Positions 52,552 to 60,832 of a stretch of DNA of 64,000 bases are shown here, piece by piece. Made by a program: the position numbers and the translations under genes. The notes beneath the pieces are model-generated. The model was given only the letters and a program-made list of their open reading frames with translations. It was not told the DNA's origin and searched no databases. The DNA is from JALXCH01 sp964495805. GTDB lineage: Bacteria; Calditrichota; Calditrichia; RBG-13-44-9. Where the stretch lies: NCBI GenBank assembly GCA_964495805.1, contig CAZBWV010000066.1, positions 36,698 to 100,697 on the forward strand. The letters are read 5' to 3'. Numbering within the stretch: the stretch's first letter is position 1; every line of letters begins with the position of its first letter.

Positions 52552-53433
52552 TCACACTTTTATTTCGTTAAATAGCTCCATCAACCGATCCAGATCCTCA
52601 CGGGAATAAAATACGATTTCGATGCTGCCACCTTCGCGTTTGGTTCGCACTTTGACCTGAGTTCCAAATTTTTCGCGTAATTGGTTTTCGATGCGGGTAA
52701 TAAACGGAGACCGTTTCCGAACCGTTCGGGTAAGTGAAACCTGGGGTGATTCCGAACGGATTTTTTTCACCTCTTCTTCCACTTTGCGAACAGAATAGCC
52801 ATTTTTCACTGTTTTACGCCACAATTCCAGTTGTTGCGATTCCTTTTTGAGTCCCAGCAATGCCCGGGCATGACCTTCGCGGATTTCTCCTTTCTTCAGG
52901 CTTTCCTGAATCGGGGCAGGTAATTTCAGCAAACGAATGATATTGGCCACAGTGGCGCGATCCTTACCGATTTTTTCCGCCACCTCTTCCTGAGTCAATT
53001 TGCATTCATCGATCAAGCGCTGGTATCCCCGAGCCAGATCGATGGGATTAAGATGCTCGCGCTGGACGTTTTCAATCAGCGCAATCTCCAGCATGTCTTC
53101 ATCGGACTTCACATCCAGTACGTAGGCGGGAATCCGTTTGAGGCCGACAGCAATGGCCGCTCGCAGGCGCCGTTCCCCGGCTATCAACTGATATCGCCCA
53201 TCCCGACCGGGACGTACCGCAATGGGTTGAATAATCCCCTTCTCCTGCACCGATTTTTTTAATTCCTCAAACGCCTGCTCATCCATTTCCAGGCGCGGCT
53301 GGAAGGGATTGGGGTCCACAATCCGGACGTCAATTTCCTGTACCGCTTTTTTCAGTTGAGGAGTAGCAATCTCTTCCACCGAAGAGGAAATGAGTGCTTC
53401 TAACCCCTTCCCCAAACGTGTTTTACTTTTCAT
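52552..53433 (-). CDS. parB: Chromosome partitioning protein ParB
   Basis: The 293-residue CTPase/DNA-binding clamp has an N-terminal LGKGLEALI ParA-contact motif and box motifs PNPFQPRLEMDEQAFEELKKSV and LIAGERRLRAAIAVGL (the GERRxRA CTP motif). A helix-turn-helix (TQEEVAEKIGKDRATVANIIRLLKLP) is followed by a C-terminal dimer region. It loads at parS sites; none was seen in this window. It overlaps parA by 11 bases. Confidence 0.97.
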   Translation of the reverse strand: MKSKTRLGKGLEALISSSVEEIATPQLKKAVQEIDVRIVDPNPFQPRLEMDEQAFEELKKSVQEKGIIQPIAVRPGRDGRYQLIAGERRLRAAIAVGLKRIPAYVLDVKSDEDMLEIALIENVQREHLNPIDLARGYQRLIDECKLTQEEVAEKIGKDRATVANIIRLLKLPAPIQESLKKGEIREGHARALLGLKKESQQLELWRKTVKNGYSVRKVEEEVKKIRSESPQVSLTRTVRKRSPFITRIENQLREKFGTQVKVRTKREGGSIEIVFYSREDLDRLMELFNEIKV

Positions 53434-54187
53434 GCGACAATAGCTCCTCCGCCAGCTTCATGTAGTTGGATGCCCCGGTGGACGTGGCATCGTACATTAT
53501 GATCGGAAGGCCAAAACTGGGTGCTTCGCTTAGCCTCACATTCCGTGTGATGATCGTACGGTACACTTTATCTTTAAAAAAATTACGCACTTCATTGGCG
53601 ACCTGATTACACAGGTTCAACCGGTTGTCGTACATGGTTAATAATACGCCATCGATATACAACCGTTCGTTGAGATGTTTTTGGACCAACCGCACCGTGT
53701 TTAGCAACTGGCTAAGTCCCTCCAGCGCATAATATTCGCACTGAATGGGAATCATCACCGCATCAGCAGCAGTCAGCGCATTCAAGGTAAGAATTCCCAG
53801 CGAAGGCGGACAGTCCACAATCACATAGTCATAATTTTCCTTGAGGGGATTCAGCGCCTCGCGCAGCAACTGTTCCCGGGCAATTACCTGCACCAGCTCC
53901 ACCTCCGCACCCACTAAATTGATGTGGGAGGGAAGCAGTTCCAGGTTGGGGACCTTGGTGGATTGAATGGCACGTTCAGCCGATTCGCGATTGATGATCA
54001 CATCATAAACACTCACTTCCAGAGAGCGGTAATCAATTCCCAGACCGGAGGTGGCATTTGCCTGAGGATCGATGTCGATGAGCAGAGTTCGTTTTTCCGC
54101 TATCGCCAGACAGGCAGCAAGATTCACTGCGGTGGTGGTTTTTCCGACTCCACCTTTCTGATTTGCAATCGCTATAGTTTTTGCCAT
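53423..54187 (-). CDS. parA: Chromosome partitioning ATPase ParA (Soj)
   Basis: The 254-residue deviant-Walker ATPase has KGGVGKTTTAVNLAACLA (signature Lys and P-loop), DIDPQANATSGLG, YVIVDCPPSLGILTLNAL and GVLLTMYDNRLNL. The short N-terminus without a helix-turn-helix is the chromosomal Soj type. With ParB it segregates the chromosome. It begins the long minus-strand series parA-parB-M23-bactofilin-atp. Upstream is a promoter candidate overlapped by a direct repeat. Confidence 0.97.
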   Translation of the reverse strand: MAKTIAIANQKGGVGKTTTAVNLAACLAIAEKRTLLIDIDPQANATSGLGIDYRSLEVSVYDVIINRESAERAIQSTKVPNLELLPSHINLVGAEVELVQVIAREQLLREALNPLKENYDYVIVDCPPSLGILTLNALTAADAVMIPIQCEYYALEGLSQLLNTVRLVQKHLNERLYIDGVLLTMYDNRLNLCNQVANEVRNFFKDKVYRTIITRNVRLSEAPSFGLPIIMYDATSTGASNYMKLAEELLSHEK

Positions 54188-54199
54188 TTTCCCGATGTC

Positions 54200-54247
54200 G
54201 TCTAATTTAAAGCTGTCTAATTTAATTTTTCACCAATATAAAATCAA
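54200..54247 (-). promoter_or_regulatory. parA promoter with overlapping direct repeats
   Basis: On the minus strand -35 TTGATT (54242-54247), 17 bases, and -10 TAAATT (54219-54224). An 11-base repeat GTCTAATTTAA (plus-strand reading) occurs at 54200-54210 and 54215-54225, a 15-base period covering the -10 and start region, which could be an operator. Confidence 0.45.
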
Positions 54248-54386
54248 GGTATTTTCCAGAGCACCCAGAAGTTTTTGCTCAATTTTCGATAATGCCTTGT
54301 TATTTTACAACTTATTGCGCATTTTCTCCCACCTGTTTTTTTACCTGCCACCCCTCGTTTCTGCCCCCGATATTATTTAAAAATGG

Positions 54387-54416
54387 TTTCCAATTAATCG
54401 CAAAATTTTTTATAAT
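54387..54416 (+). promoter_or_regulatory. Promoter of PEP carboxykinase
   Basis: A perfect -10 TATAAT (54411-54416) is preceded, 18 bases away, by a moderate -35 TTTCCA (54387-54392). The predicted start is about 35 bases before the ATG. Confidence 0.5.
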
Positions 54417-54459
54417 AAAATGATTATGGACTCAATTAAAATCTGTTATGGAGGTTTTT

Positions 54460-56052
54460 ATGGAGAATAAAATCGAACAGCTTTACCAGTTGGGCCTTTT
54501 CAACTGGAAATCCATTCAGTTTAACACTGCCCCGGCTCTTTTAATTGAGCAGGCTGTGCAACGCGGCGAAGGCGTGCTGGCGGATAACGGTGCCTTAATT
54601 GTACGAACCGGCGAACGAACCGGACGCTCCCCATTGGACCGCTTTTTTGTGGAAGAACCCAGCAGTCAAAATCAAATCGCCTGGGGCGAAATTAACCGAC
54701 CCATCAGCGAAAAAACCTTTGAGCATTTGCTTCACCTTATGCGCTCCTATTTTCAGGGAAAGGACCTGTTTGTGCAGGATGTGTTTGTCGGTGTGGATGA
54801 AAAATATCGTAAACCCATCCGGGTCATCTCCGAACTTAGCTGGGGCGCGCTGTTTGCCCACACGTTATTCATTCGTCCCCAATCGGAAGCGGAAATTGCC
54901 CATCATCAACCGCGGTTTACCGTGCTGCATGCTCCGAACTTGCATTCCATCCCGGAACTGGACGGCACCCGTTCGGATGTGTTCGTCGTGATTCACCTGG
55001 CACGCGGGCTCATCCTGGTGGGTGGTTCGGGCTACGGAGGCGAGATTAAAAAATCCATCTTCACGGTCATGAACTATCTGCTCCCGCTGGAAGGGGTTTT
55101 CCCCATGCATTGTTCCGCTAATGTGGGTCCGAAAGGTGACGTAGCGCTATTCTTCGGATTATCTGGCACGGGCAAAACCAGTCTTTCCGCCGACCCGGAT
55201 CGCCGCCTGATTGGGGATGATGAACATGGCTGGAGCGATGAGGGCATTTTTAATTTCGAAGGAGGTTGCTATGCCAAAACCATCCGACTTTCTCCGGTTA
55301 AAGAACCCCAGATTTACAATGCGATTAAATTTGGTTCCATTGCAGAGAATGTAATTTACGACGAGAAGACCCGCATCATCGATTTTGACGCTGGCGATAT
55401 TACCGAAAATACCCGCGCCACCTATCCGGTGGAATACATCGATAACGTGTTGATTCCCGGAAAAGCCGGCCATCCCAAACATGTCATGTTCCTGACTGCT
55501 GATGCATACGGAGTGTTACCGCCCATCTCCAAACTAACCCCGGAAATGGCCATGTACCATTTCATGAGCGGATACACTTCCAAACTGGCCGGGACAGAAA
55601 CGGGAATTGATGAGCCGCAAGCGACTTTTAGTGCCTGTTTCGGAGAACCGTTTATGCCCCTACCCATTGTGAAATATGCCGAGATGTTAGGGGAACGAAT
55701 GCGTAAACACCATACCGAAGTCTGGCTGGTGAACACCGGATGGACCGGCGGTCCGTACGGAGTGGGAAAACGGATGGATATCCGCTACACCCGTGCCATG
55801 ATTAAAGCCGCCCTGAACGGAGAACTGGATAAATACGAATTCCGGCAAGACCCCATCTTTAAAGTGATGGTGCCGGTGCACTGTTGCGACGAAGTCCCGG
55901 ATGAGGTGCTGAATCCACGGAATACCTGGGCGGACAAGGAGGCTTACGACCGCAAAGCCCGTCAGCTGGCGCGGGAATTTGTGGAGAATTTCAAACGGTT
56001 CAAGGACGTGCCGGAAGAAATTCTGGCAGCGGCACCCAACCCTGAAGGGTAA
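54460..56052 (+). CDS. pckA: Phosphoenolpyruvate carboxykinase (ATP)
   Basis: The 530-residue enzyme interconverts oxaloacetate + ATP and PEP + CO2 + ADP at the start of gluconeogenesis. Features are RTGERTGRSPLDRFFV, YGGEIKKSIFTVMNYLLP, the kinase-1a loop GLSGTGKTSLSADP, metal/kinase-2 motif LIGDDEHGWSDEGIFNFEGGCYAK and NTGWTGGPYGVGKRMDI. These identify the ATP-type family. ATG 54460 is chosen because GGAGG lies five bases before it; an ATG at 54448 includes that site. It has its own promoter and terminator. Confidence 0.97.
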   Translation: MENKIEQLYQLGLFNWKSIQFNTAPALLIEQAVQRGEGVLADNGALIVRTGERTGRSPLDRFFVEEPSSQNQIAWGEINRPISEKTFEHLLHLMRSYFQGKDLFVQDVFVGVDEKYRKPIRVISELSWGALFAHTLFIRPQSEAEIAHHQPRFTVLHAPNLHSIPELDGTRSDVFVVIHLARGLILVGGSGYGGEIKKSIFTVMNYLLPLEGVFPMHCSANVGPKGDVALFFGLSGTGKTSLSADPDRRLIGDDEHGWSDEGIFNFEGGCYAKTIRLSPVKEPQIYNAIKFGSIAENVIYDEKTRIIDFDAGDITENTRATYPVEYIDNVLIPGKAGHPKHVMFLTADAYGVLPPISKLTPEMAMYHFMSGYTSKLAGTETGIDEPQATFSACFGEPFMPLPIVKYAEMLGERMRKHHTEVWLVNTGWTGGPYGVGKRMDIRYTRAMIKAALNGELDKYEFRQDPIFKVMVPVHCCDEVPDEVLNPRNTWADKEAYDRKARQLAREFVENFKRFKDVPEEILAAAPNPEG

Positions 56053-56105
56053 TCGAACCGAATTTCCCCATTCGATCAGGAAATATTTTAGCTGAAGCCT
56101 GATTA

Positions 56106-56150
56106 AACGGGATCGGTTTTCTCCCCAAAAATCGGTCCCGTTTTCGTTTT
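56106..56150 (+). terminator. Intrinsic terminator of pckA
   Basis: AACGGGATCGGTTTT pairs with AAAAATCGGTCCCGTT (G-U pairs included) around a CTCCCC loop, followed by a T-rich stretch TTTTCGTTTT. Confidence 0.78.
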
Positions 56151-56203
56151 ATCCCCATCTACATTTCTTCCATTTACAACCCATATTCTTCATCCCCAAT
56201 TTT

Positions 56204-56497
56204 TTACATTTCCCTTTTCTCTTCTTTCAACTTCACCACCGTAGCGCCCCAGGAGCCGGCAGATTCTTCGTGCCAGTAGCGTTCCACCGCAGGATGCCGA
56301 TTTAAAATGGCATGCACTGTTCGGCGCAGGACGCCGGTACCTTTACCGTGAATAATGCGAATCTGATCAATCCCGCGCTCAAGGCAGGCTTCAATATAAT
56401 CCGGCACCAGCGATTTGACCTCGCGCGGCGAAAACGTATGTAAATCCAGCACCCCGTCGATGGGGTATTCAATGGGTTCATCCGGATACATAGGCAT
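56204..56497 (-). CDS. Stand-alone Smr-domain protein
   Basis: The 97-residue protein is an Smr domain (LDLHTFSPREVKSLVPDYIE with the LDLH motif, and IRIIHGKGTGVLRRTVHAIL with GKGTG). Smr domains are nucleases or RNA/DNA-binding modules, as in MutS2 tails and ribosome-rescue SmrB. The short form without other domains is common in FCB bacteria and its role is unsettled. AGGTAAGT precedes the ATG; it is convergent to pckA. Confidence 0.9.
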   Translation of the reverse strand: MPMYPDEPIEYPIDGVLDLHTFSPREVKSLVPDYIEACLERGIDQIRIIHGKGTGVLRRTVHAILNRHPAVERYWHEESAGSWGATVVKLKEEKREM

Positions 56498-56611
56498 ACT
56501 TACCTGTAAAATTTGTAAATCTTCAAATACTATCCTTTCTTCTTGAATTCAATGGAAAATTTGAATATTTAAAATGTACCCCCCCTTTTTACCAAAGGAA
56601 ATTTATTAGAA

Positions 56612-56652
56612 CAAACCGGGCGGCAGTGTGGTAGCACCGCCACTGGTTTGTC
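56612..56652. other. Long two-part hairpin in an intergenic region
   Basis: ACAAACC (56612-56618) pairs with GGTTTGT (56646-56652), and inner GCGG (56621-56624) with CCGC (56638-56641), around a 13-base loop. It lies 71 bases beyond the stop of the short propeller-like ORF and upstream of the Smr gene. It could be the terminator of the former or a structured RNA element. No clear U-tract follows. Confidence 0.5.
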
Positions 56653-56723
56653 TTAAATCATTATCCAAACATAGAGGGTACACGTTTCTTACTTGTTTCC
56701 TGTCCCATAACTTTTCATTCCTC

Positions 56724-56969
56724 TCATCGCCACAGGCGCGTGATAAAGGCAGAACGTCCATCATACCCCACGGTTATCATTAAATTATCTTTATAGCTGC
56801 ATGACTCATAAAGGATAGATGGATTGGGTTGAATAACTTTGAAGTTCATTCCATTATAATGAGCAATATGCCCAAAATCACTGACCACAAAAATATCATT
56901 TGAACCCACGCCTCGTAACCTTTCCGTATTAGCAGGGATAACATCAACACCACCAATCTCCTGATTCAT
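56724..56969 (-). pseudogene. Short ORF resembling the end of a beta-propeller protein, possible remnant
   Basis: 81 residues. The segment GVGSNDIFVVSDFGHIAHYNGMNFKVI matches the repeat style of secreted propeller proteins (xGSNDIxxVxxxGxIxHYNG), but only about two blades are present, with no signal peptide. It may be the leftover of a larger gene or a small independent protein: GGGGAG stands eight bases before ATG 56969, a good ribosome site. Surrounding DNA is AT-rich and non-coding. I cannot assign a function. Confidence 0.5.
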
Positions 56970-57275
56970 GATGATCTCCCCATCCAATTGTTTTTTTTTC
57001 CCCGTTCCTGGTTGTTACGGATTCCTGTGTTTGAATCTAAAAATATGTGGCGAAATTGCAAGGGATTTTTTCGTCATGGGTAAAAAATTTTTCAATGTCA
57101 TCGGAAGGGGGCACAGTTCCTGTTTTTAAAAAAGGGGAAAAAATCATTATATGATTTCGGAAACCACGCCTTCGGGTAAGTATTGGGAAAGGGATTTACC
57201 TAAAATTTTCACATTTGTTTTAACAATTTCCCCAAACCTTCGATAATAACTATTGAACTTTTGAGATCGGGATGA

Positions 57276-57488
57276 ATGATTAAAGTTACGCGCATCAACA
57301 ACGAACCGATTGTGATTAACGCCGAGTTGATTGAATTTATCGAATCGACACCGGATACCATTATTACCACCACAACCGGGAAAAAAATAATTGTAAAAGA
57401 AAGTGTGGACGAGGTGATCGATAAAATTATCGAATATCGTCAGCGCTGTTTCGAGAAAGCAACCATTGAACTGAAGAAGGGGCGATGA
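57276..57488 (+). CDS. flbD: FlbD family flagellar protein
   Basis: The 70-residue protein has the FlbD pattern: MIKVTRINNEPIVINAELIE, ESTPDTIITTTTGKKIIVKES, VDEVIDKIIEYRQ. FlbD is found at the start of flagellar operons before motA in spirochaetes, clostridia and others; a role as a SwrD-like booster of motor power is known in Bacillus. It overlaps motA by four bases (ATGA). Confidence 0.93.
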   Translation: MIKVTRINNEPIVINAELIEFIESTPDTIITTTTGKKIIVKESVDEVIDKIIEYRQRCFEKATIELKKGR

Positions 57489-58270
57489 AGAAAGTACTGG
57501 ACATTGCAACACTGATTGGTCTTTTTGGGGGCACGATATTGATTTTGCTCACCATTATGGTAGGTGGCGGACTCTCTGCTTTTATTAACATACCTTCGTT
57601 GTTGGTCGTCGTTGGTGGAACCATTGCCGCTGTTCTGGTGCAATATCCCCTGAACGATGTACTCGGCGTCATTGGTGTGATGCGCCAGACGCTCCTCACC
57701 AAAGCAGCCGATCCGTTGAACACCATCAAAACCATCGTGCAGTTTGCCGAGGAAGCACGTCGGGATGGTTTGCTGGCGCTGGAAAAACATATCAAAGAAA
57801 CTGATGATGAGTTCATCAAAGACGGTTTACAACTGGCCATCGATGGCACCGAACCGGAACTGCTCCGCGAGATTTTAGATACCGAAGTGGCCAACCTGGA
57901 AGAACGCCATAAAAAGGGACATGGTATTCTGGAAGCGTTTGGTACCTACGCACCGGCCTTCGGGATGATTGGTACATTAATTGGCCTGGTGATCATGCTA
58001 CGCAATATGAAAGACCCCAGCAGCATCGGGCCATCTATGGCAGTTGCTTTAATTACTACTTTTTATGGGGCAGTAATGGCAAATCTAATTTTTTTGCCTT
58101 TAGCCGGAAAACTGAAAGAACGAACCAAAGAGGAAATTCAAATTCGTGAAATGATTCTGGAGGGTATCTTATCCATTCAATCCGGTGATAACCCCAGATT
58201 GGTCGAGCAAAAACTCAAGACGTTTTTACCACCAAAAATGCGCAAAAATCTGGGAGAATCGCAGGAATAA
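57485..58270 (+). CDS. motA: Flagellar motor stator protein MotA (PomA/MotP-like)
   Basis: The 261-residue inner-membrane stator has four helices: about 6-28, 33-52 (SLLVVVGGTIAAVLVQYPL), 155-176 (APAFGMIGTLIGLVIML) and 188-210. The cytoplasmic loop with conserved charged residues (EEARRDGLLALEKHI) contacts the rotor. The FINIPSLLVVVGGT segment resembles PomA/MotP-type (often Na+) more than E. coli MotA, but ion choice needs experiment. It overlaps flbD by four bases; a sigma-54 site lies between it and motB. Confidence 0.95.
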   Translation: MKKVLDIATLIGLFGGTILILLTIMVGGGLSAFINIPSLLVVVGGTIAAVLVQYPLNDVLGVIGVMRQTLLTKAADPLNTIKTIVQFAEEARRDGLLALEKHIKETDDEFIKDGLQLAIDGTEPELLREILDTEVANLEERHKKGHGILEAFGTYAPAFGMIGTLIGLVIMLRNMKDPSSIGPSMAVALITTFYGAVMANLIFLPLAGKLKERTKEEIQIREMILEGILSIQSGDNPRLVEQKLKTFLPPKMRKNLGESQE

Positions 58271-58442
58271 GTGACCAGAATTTTGTCAATGTCTAAATTT
58301 CATTTTTTAGTGTCGAAAATTTAACCACTTTTTTCAACACATCGTTTACCCGCCGGGAGAGACGAAATCCGGTATATTTCGTTAATCCTTGTTATTTATA
58401 GAATTACGAGACTTTCCGATTCTTACATCAATTTCCCATTTA

Positions 58443-58457
58443 TGGCACACATCTTGC
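58443..58457 (+). promoter_or_regulatory. Sigma-54 promoter upstream of motB
   Basis: TGGCAC (58443-58448), five bases, and TTGC (58454-58457) match the -24/-12 consensus, with exact GG-N10-GC spacing. The transcript would start near 58469, about 22 bases before the motB ATG. Confidence 0.75.
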
Positions 58458-58490
58458 CCATAAACCTTTAGATAAAAGTGGGCGAGATGT

Positions 58491-59237
58491 ATGGCAAAAA
58501 AGCGTGAGAAAAAAAGCGAAGAGGGCGGTGCTGGCGGAGCTCCCGGTTGGATGGTCACCTACGGCGATTTAATGAGTCTGCTGCTCACCTTCTTCGTGTT
58601 GCTGGTTTCCTTCTCCTCCATTCAGATGGTCAAATTCCAGAAAGCGCTGGGTTCTCTGAAAGGTGCTCTGGGTGTGCTTCCACGGGAGGAGTCTGTGATG
58701 AAGCAATGGGAACCGGTTATGCCCCAGCTCACCGACTACCAGAAGCGCCGGGTGTATCGAGTCATTTCCCAGTTGCGCAACATTGTAAAGGAAAAAGGTC
58801 TGGAACGGAATATCTCCCTGGAATCCACCGGCAACGGCATTCTCATTCGCATCGATTCGCCCATTCTGTTCGACCTGGGAAAAGCCAATCTCAAGCCCCA
58901 GGCTTATCCCATCTTAGACAAAATCCTGGAAATGACCCAGCAGTGGCCTAATAAAATTCGCATCGAAGGGCACACGGACGATTTGCCCATCCACACCAGC
59001 AAATATCCTTCGAACTGGGAACTGTCCACTGCCCGGGCATTAAGTGTTCTTCGTTATTTTATCCGGAAAGGACATATTGAACCCCAGCGTCTCGCGGCTG
59101 TGGGATACGGGCAGTACCATCCCCTGGTACCCAACAATTCTCCGCAAAATCGTGCCAAAAACCGACGTGTGGAAATTTATATCGAATACGAGAAAGCACC
59201 TGACATTTTCAAGGAAGAGTTAACCGGTCAATCATAA
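58491..59237 (+). CDS. motB: Flagellar motor stator protein MotB (OmpA-like)
   Basis: The 248-residue protein has an N-terminal helix with PGWMVTYGDLMSLLLTFFVLLVSFSS; Asp 26 is the ion-binding residue. A plug/linker region follows and then an OmpA-like peptidoglycan-binding domain (IRIEGHTDDLPIHTSKYPSN, ELSTARALSVLRYFI, RLAAVGYGQYHPLV, NRRVEIYIEY). It anchors the stator to the wall. A sigma-54 promoter stands just upstream, suggesting that motB onward can be transcribed separately from flbD-motA. Confidence 0.96.
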   Translation: MAKKREKKSEEGGAGGAPGWMVTYGDLMSLLLTFFVLLVSFSSIQMVKFQKALGSLKGALGVLPREESVMKQWEPVMPQLTDYQKRRVYRVISQLRNIVKEKGLERNISLESTGNGILIRIDSPILFDLGKANLKPQAYPILDKILEMTQQWPNKIRIEGHTDDLPIHTSKYPSNWELSTARALSVLRYFIRKGHIEPQRLAAVGYGQYHPLVPNNSPQNRAKNRRVEIYIEYEKAPDIFKEELTGQS

Positions 59238-59248
59238 AGGAGAGTTCT

Positions 59249-59821
59249 ATGGCAGAGAATGAAGAAATGTTGAACGGAGAAGCCACCGAAGCAGAATCCC
59301 GGGAGGAGGAATCCCAGACTCCAAAAAAGAAGTTCAGTTTCGTAAAGATGGGAATCCCGATTCTTCTCGTTCAAATTCTCCTGGCTTATTTTCTTGCCAA
59401 CTATATCATTGTTCCCAAATTGTATGGGAATTCATCTTCCAAACCCGAGGAGGAGATTGTAGAAGAAAGTGAGGCTGAGGAAAGCGACGGCGACAAGGAG
59501 GAGGGAGAAGATTCCGATTTTGGGAAGATTTTCACCGTGGAAGATGTCATCGTGAATCCGGCTCAGAGCAAAGGAGCGCAATTTGTGCTGATTAATTTCG
59601 GGTTCGAGGTAAAAAGCGATGGCGACGTGGAAAAGATGAAAGCTCGCGAAGTTCAGATTCGCGATATCCTGATTCGCATCATCAGTTCCAAGACCATCGA
59701 ACAGCTGGATGATGCTCAGGACAAGGAGCTACTCCGGCAGGAAATCAAAGAAGCGGTCAAACCGCTCCTTCCCGAAGGTCATTTGTTAAACGTGTACTTT
59801 GCCAACTATATCATTCAATAA
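59249..59821 (+). CDS. fliL: Flagellar basal body-associated protein FliL
   Basis: The 190-residue protein has an acidic cytoplasmic N-terminus, one transmembrane helix (about 33-53, GIPILLVQILLAYFLANYII) and an acidic periplasmic linker. The FliL domain follows (FTVEDVIVNPAQSKGAQFVLINFGFEV, REVQIRDILIRIISSKTIEQL, LPEGHLLNVYFANYIIQ). It surrounds and supports the stator. AAGGAGAG precedes the ATG; it sits 11 bases after motB. Confidence 0.95.
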   Translation: MAENEEMLNGEATEAESREEESQTPKKKFSFVKMGIPILLVQILLAYFLANYIIVPKLYGNSSSKPEEEIVEESEAEESDGDKEEGEDSDFGKIFTVEDVIVNPAQSKGAQFVLINFGFEVKSDGDVEKMKAREVQIRDILIRIISSKTIEQLDDAQDKELLRQEIKEAVKPLLPEGHLLNVYFANYIIQ

Positions 59822-59833
59822 GGGGACGAAGCC

Positions 59834-60817
59834 GTGTCCGAAGTTCTTTCGCAACAGGAGATCGATCAGCTCTTATCCGGCATTAACTCGGGAGAAATTA
59901 AAGAAGAACAGTTAGGTGAACTGAAAAAACATCAGGAAGTGTATGAATACGATTTTAGACGCCCCAATCGGGTGTCGAAAGATCAGTTGAAGACCATTCG
60001 TACGCTTCACGAAAATTTTTCCGAAATTTTTGGTTTTTACCTGGCATCTAAACTGCAAACCATGACCACAATCGATTTGATCGCTGTCGATCAATTGCGA
60101 TACTCCGAATATGTATTGTCCATTAGCAATCCCAGCTGTATCTACATTTTTGGTATTCAGGAGACAGAGGGACAGGCTGTTCTGGAGATGACCCCCGATC
60201 TGGTGATGGTGTTTGTCGATCGGCTCCTGGGAGGTTCGGGAATTAAGATGGAAGTTAAACGGGCTATTACCCCCATCGAACAACGATTGATAAAACCGAT
60301 CGTGGAACGGGCATTGAAAAATCTCTCCACCGCCTGGTCGCCTGTCCATCAACTCACTTTTCAAATGAAAGGATTCGAAAGTAATCCCGATTTTGTCCAA
60401 ATTGCACCGGCAAGCGAAATTGTGATTGTCATTTCATTCGAAATTAAAATCGGTGAAGATTCTTTTCTCATGAACCTCTGTTACCCCTCCTTCGCTCTGG
60501 AGGAAGTGATCGCCCGATTGAACGTCCAATATTACTCGACCGTTCGAACCAGCAAGGACAAAGCCGAAGCGCAAAAACACATCACCCATCATCTGGCCCA
60601 TACCCAGCTTCCCATTCAGGTTCAGCTGGGAAAAACGCATATCTCCATTGGCGATCTGATGAATCTGGAAGTAGGAGATGTGTTGATGCTGGATAATACC
60701 ATTGAAGATAAACTGGCTATTTTTGTGGATAATCGGCTTAAATTTTACGGATATCCCGGTCTGATGAACGACCACATTGCCGTGAAAATTACCGAAAGCG
60801 CCGAAAAGGAATATTAA
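59834..60817 (+). CDS. fliM: Flagellar motor switch protein FliM
   Basis: The 327-residue C-ring protein has the CheY-P binding motif LSQQEIDQLLSGI at the N-terminus, the middle domain (SISNPSCIYIFGIQETEG, GGSGIKMEVKRAITPIEQRLI) and the C-terminal SpoA domain (VQLGKTHISIGDLMNLEVGDVLML). It sets rotation direction. The start is GTG 59834, where the motif begins and GGGGACGAAGCC gives a ribosome site. Confidence 0.97.
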   Translation: MSEVLSQQEIDQLLSGINSGEIKEEQLGELKKHQEVYEYDFRRPNRVSKDQLKTIRTLHENFSEIFGFYLASKLQTMTTIDLIAVDQLRYSEYVLSISNPSCIYIFGIQETEGQAVLEMTPDLVMVFVDRLLGGSGIKMEVKRAITPIEQRLIKPIVERALKNLSTAWSPVHQLTFQMKGFESNPDFVQIAPASEIVIVISFEIKIGEDSFLMNLCYPSFALEEVIARLNVQYYSTVRTSKDKAEAQKHITHHLAHTQLPIQVQLGKTHISIGDLMNLEVGDVLMLDNTIEDKLAIFVDNRLKFYGYPGLMNDHIAVKITESAEKEY

Positions 60818-60832
60818 TCAGGAGATTTAGAT

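Noticed and set aside
49742..54447. Possible replication origin near parAB and the atp genes
   Set aside because: No cluster of DnaA boxes (TTATCCACA) and no parS-like 16-base palindrome was seen; single TTATCCAC-like matches lie inside genes.
57050..57130. Second sigma-54-like site before flbD (GGCACAGTTCCTGT)
   Set aside because: The spacing fits GG-N10-GT, but the -12 element has GT rather than GC and the upstream T is missing, so the match is too weak to report as a feature.
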